From NCBI GenBank assembly GCA_947454135.1, contig CANGJI010000001.1, forward strand, positions 1 to 64,000: 64,000 bases of DNA. The letters run 5' to 3'. Both the position numbers and the translations under genes were made by a program. The stretch comes from Sphingomonadaceae bacterium. Its GTDB lineage: Bacteria > Pseudomonadota > Alphaproteobacteria > Sphingomonadales > Sphingomonadaceae. The notes beneath the pieces are model-generated. The model worked only from the letters and a program-made list of their open reading frames with translations, ran no database searches and was not told the origin of the DNA. Below, one piece after another: positions 59,468-64,000 of the stretch (position 1 is its first letter; every line of letters begins with the position of its first letter).

Positions 59468-61741
59468 TCAGTCGTAGTCGATCCCGCGCGCGGTGGCCCA
59501 TGCCGCAATTGCAGCCCGAAGATCTGCAGGAGGCTGGGCAAGCCAACCTTCCATCGCGGCCTGGATGGCCGGAAGTTCGACCTTGCGGACGAGTTCCTTG
59601 ATCGGGCCTACAGCTGCGGGGGTGATCGAAAGACGCCTTATGCCGATACCCAGTAGAGCAAGGGCCTCAAGCCGGCGGCCACCCATCTCGCCGCAGACTG
59701 TAACGTCAGTCCCCGATGGTGCCACGGCAAGCACGACCCTGCGCAGGAACCGCAAGATCGCGGGCGAGAGCCAGTCATACCGCTCGGCAAGCTTCGGGTT
59801 CGCGCGGTCGGCTGCAAACAGGAACTGCGTCAGGTCGTTCGTTCCGATCGACAGGAACGAGAGGCGCGGCGCGAGCACATCGAGGCATTCCGCCAGCGCT
59901 GGCACTTCGAGCATCGCACCATATCGAATCGCATCTGGCAGCTGCTTCTTTTGCTTTTTGAGGAACGCGAGCTGACTTTCGAACACGGCGCGAGCAGCAT
60001 CGAATTCCCACGGTTCGGTCACCATCGGGAACATGACATTGAGCGTACGCCCACCCGCGGCTTCCAGCAGAGCGCGCGCCTGAACCTTTAGCAGGCCGTC
60101 TCGCTCAAGCGCCACGCGCAGTGCGCGCCAGCCCATGGCCGGGTTCTCTTCAGTCTCACCGTCGTTGTGACGAAGGTAGGGCAGAACTTTGTCACCGCCG
60201 ATATCGACCGTGCGAAACACGACCGGACGATCGCCAGCCGCATCGAGCACATCGCGGTAAAGCCTCGTCTGGCGTTCACGCGCAGGAAGGGTTGCCGAAA
60301 CGAGGAACTGGAACTCGGTACGGAACAGCCCAATTCCGTCCGCACCGGTCAGGTTCAGCATAGGCATGTCATCGCGCAGGCCCGCGTTGATCATGACCCG
60401 TATACGCTGACCGTCGGCCGAAACCGGCTCAACATCGCGCATAGCAGCATAGAGCGCTTGCCGTTCACGATTGCGTGCGAAACGCGCTTCAAACGCCTCG
60501 ACCAGACTTGGCGCCGGGCGAACATCGACTACGCCCTGATCACCATCGAGGAGCAACTGGTCGCCCTCGCGAACCTTGGCCCGCAGCCCTCGGACGCGCC
60601 CAACGACAGGAACGCCCATAGCGCGCGCGACGATAACCACGTGCGCCGTGAGTGAACCTTCTTCAAGAATCACGCCCTTGAGGCGCCGACGATCATACTC
60701 GAGCAATTCGGCAGGGCCGAGATTGCGCGCAATCAGGATCGCATCGCCCTTGAGCCCCAGACTCGCCGCCGTTCCGAGCTGGCCGGAAACGATGCGCAGG
60801 AGGCGGTTCGAAAGATCCTCCAGATCGTGCATGCGGTCAGCGAGCAGCGGGTCATCGATCTGCCGCATGCGCATCCGCGTACGCTGCTGCACCCGCTCAA
60901 TCGCTGCTTCGGCAGTGAGGCCTGAATCGATCGCTTCGTTGATCCGCCGGCTCCATCCTTCGTCATAGGCAAACATGCGGTAGGTCTCGAGGACCTCCTC
61001 ATGTTCTCCGCCCATGCCGAATTCGGCCTGACTCGCCATCCGGTCGATCTGTTCGCGCATCTTGTCGAAGGCCAGATAGACTCGTTGGCGCTCGGCCTCC
61101 GTGTCTTCTGCGACGACATGCTCGATGGTTACTCGCGGCTGGTGAAAAACGGCCACACCATTGGCGAGGCCCTTGACCAGCGTCAGTCCCTGAATCCGCT
61201 CGTGCCCGGTCAGGTGCGCATCGGCGCCAAGTGCATCCTCTTCGTCGATCAGGTCCGCGTTGGCGATGAGCTCCGAGAGCACCATCGCGACAGTCTGGAG
61301 CGCCTCGATCTCGACTTCTTCATAGCGCCGCGGTTCGACATGCTGGACGCCCAGCACGCCCACCGCCCGCGCGCGCCGAACGATCGGCACGCCAGCGAAC
61401 GAGTGGAAGCGTTCTTCGCCGGTCTCAGGGAAAAAGGCGAAGTCGGGATGGGCCGCCGCTTCTGCCAGGTTCAGGGTTTCGATATTGGCTGCAATGGTGC
61501 CGACAAGGCCTTCGCCTACCGCCATCCTCGTCACGTGGACCGCCGCCTGATTCAGACCGCGCGTCGCGAAAAGCTCGAGCATTCCTTCGCGCAACAGGTA
61601 GATCGAGCAGACCTCACTGTTGAGTTTGTCACCGATAATGTCGACGATCTGATTGAGCTTGGCCTGCGCACCGGCGCGGGATGCCATAACCTCGTGAAGC
61701 GAGGTCAAGATCGCGCGGGCAGCGGCAGCGGCTGTGATCAT
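59468..61741 (-). CDS. ptsP: Phosphoenolpyruvate-protein phosphotransferase PtsP (EI-Ntr)
   Basis: PtsP is enzyme I of the nitrogen phosphotransferase system, taking phosphate from PEP to NPr. The 757 residues have an N-terminal GAF domain (about 20-165, with GLVGTIAANIETLNL), the phospho-His domain with active His in EGSLTAHVVIVARA, and the PEP-binding barrel with GADGIGLFRTEFQFL, IGGDKVLPYLRHN and the catalytic cysteine in VTVCGEMGGRR. The GAF domain senses glutamine in relatives. It appears to head the ptsP-rodZ-ybgF-tilS-ftsH block. Confidence 0.95.
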   Translation of the reverse strand: MITAAAAARAILTSLHEVMASRAGAQAKLNQIVDIIGDKLNSEVCSIYLLREGMLELFATRGLNQAAVHVTRMAVGEGLVGTIAANIETLNLAEAAAHPDFAFFPETGEERFHSFAGVPIVRRARAVGVLGVQHVEPRRYEEVEIEALQTVAMVLSELIANADLIDEEDALGADAHLTGHERIQGLTLVKGLANGVAVFHQPRVTIEHVVAEDTEAERQRVYLAFDKMREQIDRMASQAEFGMGGEHEEVLETYRMFAYDEGWSRRINEAIDSGLTAEAAIERVQQRTRMRMRQIDDPLLADRMHDLEDLSNRLLRIVSGQLGTAASLGLKGDAILIARNLGPAELLEYDRRRLKGVILEEGSLTAHVVIVARAMGVPVVGRVRGLRAKVREGDQLLLDGDQGVVDVRPAPSLVEAFEARFARNRERQALYAAMRDVEPVSADGQRIRVMINAGLRDDMPMLNLTGADGIGLFRTEFQFLVSATLPARERQTRLYRDVLDAAGDRPVVFRTVDIGGDKVLPYLRHNDGETEENPAMGWRALRVALERDGLLKVQARALLEAAGGRTLNVMFPMVTEPWEFDAARAVFESQLAFLKKQKKQLPDAIRYGAMLEVPALAECLDVLAPRLSFLSIGTNDLTQFLFAADRANPKLAERYDWLSPAILRFLRRVVLAVAPSGTDVTVCGEMGGRRLEALALLGIGIRRLSITPAAVGPIKELVRKVELPAIQAAMEGWLAQPPADLRAAIAAWATARGIDYD

Positions 61742-61876
61742 GTCGAACGGCGTAGCGCAGACAGGAACGTTTGCAAACTGCGGTGCGGATGTCGTTGATG
61801 AATTCGTATCCGCTTGAGCCGCGATCTTCGAGGAATAGCCCCTCGGCAGCGAGTGGAGATGGATGTGTAGGAGTGC

Positions 61877-61909
61877 AAAAGGCTGGCCGGTATCCCCGGC
61901 CAGCCTGCA
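61877..61909 (-). terminator. Terminator after the first YdcH gene
   Basis: On the minus strand GGCTGGCCGG/CCGGCCAGCC is followed by TTTTGC, about 25 nt after the small gene's stop. It separates that gene from ptsP. Confidence 0.8.
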
Positions 61910-61931
61910 GCGATCGAGGGGTATGTCGGCG

Positions 61932-62099
61932 TCAGTGCACCTGCTGGAACTGCGCCAGCTCTTCCTTGATTCGCAACTTTCGGCGCTTCAATTCCCTGAT
62001 CAGCGCGTCGTTGCGCGACGGACGTCCCTGTTCTTCGGCGATGCGCCGTTCAAGACCAGCATGTTTGGATTCAAGAGCGCTGATATGCGACAGTTCCAT
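61932..62099 (-). CDS. YdcH/DUF465 family small protein
   Basis: This 55-residue protein was too short for the ORF track. It reads MELSHISALESKHAGLERRI, then a basic middle and the helix LIRELKRRKLRIKEELAQFQ ending QQVH. This is the YdcH (DUF465) pattern, a short antiparallel coiled coil often found near cell-division or ubiquitin-unrelated small-protein operons; function unknown. GAGGAGG precedes the ATG by 7 nt. It diverges from a second YdcH gene at 62.4 kb. Confidence 0.85.
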   Translation of the reverse strand: MELSHISALESKHAGLERRIAEEQGRPSRNDALIRELKRRKLRIKEELAQFQQVH

Positions 62100-62230
62100 G
62101 CGGCAACCTCCTCAAGGACACCAGCTTCGACCCACTCCAGCAGCAGGATCGCCGCAAGAGCAGAAAGGCCGAAGTTTTGCGCCGGCATGGACGTGTCGGC
62201 CTCGACTCGTTCGAGCGGGCGCGTTGTCAT
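62000..62230 (-). CDS. Possible small ORF overlapping the YdcH gene
   Basis: This 76-codon frame begins MTTRPLERVEADTSMPAQNF and includes a hydrophobic stretch LSALAAILLLEWVEAG. The first 40 codons show high GC at the third position, as real genes do here, but the last third overlaps the YdcH gene out of frame and its Shine-Dalgarno (GGGAG) is very close to the ATG. It could be a leader whose translation couples to YdcH, or just chance. Confidence 0.25.
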   Translation of the reverse strand: MTTRPLERVEADTSMPAQNFGLSALAAILLLEWVEAGVLEEVAAWNCRISALLNPNMLVLNGASPKNRDVRRATTR

Positions 62231-62389
62231 GCTCCCACAATCACCGTATCTTGCAAGCCAATCTGCGCCGGGATGTCCAAATCGCGCGTTTGTGCGTATT
62301 CCGGTTGCAGCTAAGCGTTAACGCGCTGCGGCCTGCAAACACGCGGCAGGGCACAACGCGATCTCGTCGGCGCAGGGCAATATCTGGGA

Positions 62390-62596
62390 GTGGCGCGGTT
62401 GACCGAAGACGAAATGCGCAAGCGGCTCGAAATGCTGCGGATCGAGCATCGCGATCTCGACGCGGCCATCGATGCACTGTCTGGCACCGGCGCGCATGAT
62501 CAATTGCAAGTCGCGCGGCTCAAAAAGCGGAAGTTACGCCTCAAGGATCAAATCACGTTGCTCGAGGACTATCTGATTCCGGACATTATTGCCTGA
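62390..62596 (+). CDS. YdcH/DUF465 family protein, second copy
   Basis: This 68-residue protein has TEDEMRKRLEMLRIEHRDLD, then AAIDALSGTGAHDQL and VARLKKRKLRLKDQITLLED ending YLIPDIIA, the DUF465 coiled-coil pattern. The start is GTG at 62390 or, more likely given similar proteins, TTG at 62399 (giving MTEDEM). Function unknown. The two YdcH genes are divergent and lie 290 bp apart. Confidence 0.85.
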   Translation: MARLTEDEMRKRLEMLRIEHRDLDAAIDALSGTGAHDQLQVARLKKRKLRLKDQITLLEDYLIPDIIA

Positions 62597-62735
62597 TTAC
62601 AGATTCTTGACTCACGCTGAACAGCAACCGTGCCGCATCGGCGAACGTATCGTTCCGGCACAGTTTTCAAATCGTGGTGAACGCACCGGCAGCGATGTGT
62701 TGAGTGGGGGATATGGATAGGCTTATGCGCATCTG

Positions 62736-63230
62736 ATGGCCCTCATGCCCAATCTCAATCCGCGCATCATAGAGGCGCTTTACGCGGAGGCACTTGTACT
62801 CTCCGAGGAAGCGCGCGCGGTATTCGACCGGTTGCGCCAGGGGCATGACAGGCGCGCGCTCGTGGGTGCAAATGACGATCCCGACGCAGATCTCGCGCAC
62901 GTTCAGGTGAGCTGCGAAGCACTGCGCACAACGACACGGATCATGCATTGCCTCGCGTGGCTGCTCAATCATCGGGCCTATTTTGCAGGCGAGCTCAGCG
63001 AATTGCAGCTGCGCCGACATGGAAGATTGATCGCCAACTTCCCGCTCAGCGATGCCCTGCAGGTCATGGCCCTTCCGGCTGAAGCCCAGCGCTGCGTGCA
63101 GGAAAGCGAGCGGCTTTATGCCCGCATCCAGCGCCTCGAACGCGCATGGCGAGGCGATGTCGAGTTCCCCGGCAGCGCGGTCGAGCGCCTGCGCCAAAGA
63201 TTGTCGGTGGCCATTCCGGCAGCACTCTGA
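62736..63230 (+). CDS. DUF1465 family protein
   Basis: This 164-residue alphaproteobacterial protein matches DUF1465: IIEALYAEALVLSEEARAVF, a run of helices including TRIMHCLAWLLNHRAYFAGE, and RRHGRLIANFPLSDALQVMA. It is mostly helical and presumably cytoplasmic. Function unknown; relatives are commonly found beside small coiled-coil proteins, as here with YdcH. The ATG at 62736 is used. Confidence 0.85.
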   Translation: MALMPNLNPRIIEALYAEALVLSEEARAVFDRLRQGHDRRALVGANDDPDADLAHVQVSCEALRTTTRIMHCLAWLLNHRAYFAGELSELQLRRHGRLIANFPLSDALQVMALPAEAQRCVQESERLYARIQRLERAWRGDVEFPGSAVERLRQRLSVAIPAAL

Positions 63231-63296
63231 TCTTCCCAGGCCATAGCCAATCGACGCGTCGTTGCGTCGCCCTCCGAAAATCCCCATATCCCGCCC

Positions 63297-64000
63297 ATGG
63301 CTTCCACCAATCCTCCGCCGGGCGTCTCCATCCCCGATCGATCCGAATGGAACACCGGCATTGCCGTGCCGCTGGAGCCGCAAGTGCGGCGGGTGCTGGC
63401 GCCCAATCCTTCGCCCTACACCTTCAATGGCACCCAGACCTATCTGGTGGGGAGTGGCAGCGATGTGGCGGTGATCGACCCCGGCCCGACTGGCACCGGT
63501 GTCTCAGGACACGCCGATACGAACGGTGAAGGCCATGTCGACGCCATCCTCAAGGCGATTGCGGGCCAGCGACTGGTTGCGATTGTGTGCACCCACACGC
63601 ACCGGGATCACAGCCCCGCCGCCCTGCCTCTCAAGGCCGCTACCGGCGCTCCCATCATCGGCTGTGCGGCGCTTGCCATTGACGACAGCGGCGCCGGCAT
63701 CGGCGTGAGGGCGGATGCTGAATTCGATCCGCTGTACAAGCCGGACCGGGTGCTGGGCGATGGCGACCTGCTTTCGGGCGACGGCTGGACCCTTCAGGCG
63801 GTCGCGACACCTGGCCATACGAGCAACCACTTGTGCTTCGCACTTCTGGAATCCGGCGCACTGTTCACCGGCGATCATGTCATGGGTTGGTCGACGACCG
63901 TCGTCTCCCCGCCGGACGGAGACATGAACGCCTACATGCTGTCGCTTCAGAAACTGCAGGGCCGCGAGGATCGGGTATACTACCCGGCGCATGGCCCGGC
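63297..64000 (+). CDS. MBL-fold metallo-hydrolase, LACTB2-like, truncated at window end
   Basis: This frame starts at the ATG at 63297 and is still open at the end of the window after about 234 residues. The metal motif HxHxDH is TCTHTHRDHSPAALP-type (IVCTHTHRDHSPA), followed by AVATPGHTSNHLCFAL and LFTGDHVMGWS, and the end YYPAHGPA is the next metal histidine. This is the LACTB2/hydroxyacylglutathione-hydrolase-like group. The substrate is unknown. Confidence 0.9.
   Translation, partial: MASTNPPPGVSIPDRSEWNTGIAVPLEPQVRRVLAPNPSPYTFNGTQTYLVGSGSDVAVIDPGPTGTGVSGHADTNGEGHVDAILKAIAGQRLVAIVCTHTHRDHSPAALPLKAATGAPIIGCAALAIDDSGAGIGVRADAEFDPLYKPDRVLGDGDLLSGDGWTLQAVATPGHTSNHLCFALLESGALFTGDHVMGWSTTVVSPPDGDMNAYMLSLQKLQGREDRVYYPAHGP

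Overview
The window looks like chromosomal core DNA of a GC-rich alphaproteobacterium of the order Sphingomonadales, probably Novosphingobium or a close relative. The evidence is the alphaproteobacterial cell-cycle proteins SciP (DUF1153) and TrcR (DUF1013), a bactofilin with its M23 partner, DUF1465, DUF1192 and YdcH/DUF465 small proteins, a CcrM/CtrA-like sequence vocabulary, a lignostilbene/carotenoid oxygenase, and the order ptsP-rodZ-ybgF-tilS-ftsH. Family names come from reading the translated sequence; no database search was possible. I see no tRNA, rRNA, CRISPR array, IS element or prophage.

Layout. 1-4.3 kb: the 5' two thirds of rpoB (minus) lies head to head with rplJ-rplL (plus), so the usual co-directional rplJL-rpoBC order is broken here. 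4.3-9.2 kb: divergent MFS and MATE transporters, then groES-groEL behind a CIRCE operator. 9.2-15.4 kb: a TetR regulator divergent from a carotenoid oxygenase, a serine hydrolase, an M28 peptidase and ferredoxin-NADP reductase. 15.4-22.7 kb (minus): sciP with an uncharacterised overlapping partner, then an RND pump (adaptor, permease) run on with DUF445 and GNAT genes. 22.8-30.1 kb: mnmA, a second serine hydrolase, a CDF transporter with pdxH, and a DnaJ-like/YihY/fabI run. 30.1-37.5 kb (minus): a long collinear block proA-nadD-rsfS-rlmH-envC-ctpA-dsbB-coq7 and a secreted hypothetical. 37.7-41.2 kb: M23 peptidase overlapping bactofilin, TrcR and a quinone oxidoreductase. 41.4-48 kb (plus): DUF1192, clpA, a DNA exonuclease/ATP-dependent ligase pair, a truncated globin and DUF1275. 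48-54 kb: hemB operon with gamma-carbonic anhydrase, a third M23 protein, DUF3667. 53.3-61.7 kb (minus): ptsP-rodZ-ybgF-tilS-ftsH-qor. 61.9-64 kb: two YdcH proteins, DUF1465 and a truncated MBL hydrolase.

The main themes are envelope growth and division (three M23-family proteins, one catalytically degenerate; bactofilin; RodZ-like; CtpA; CpoB/YbgF; FtsH), cell-cycle regulation, protein quality control (GroESL, ClpA, DnaJ-like, FtsH), translation, cofactor synthesis (PLP, NAD, ubiquinone, haem) and efflux. No defence system or obviously new multi-gene machine is visible. The most useful leads are small: an unstudied protein overlapping sciP, well-formed operators at the RND and oxygenase promoters, the split beta operon, and the DNA-repair pair without its usual helicase neighbour.
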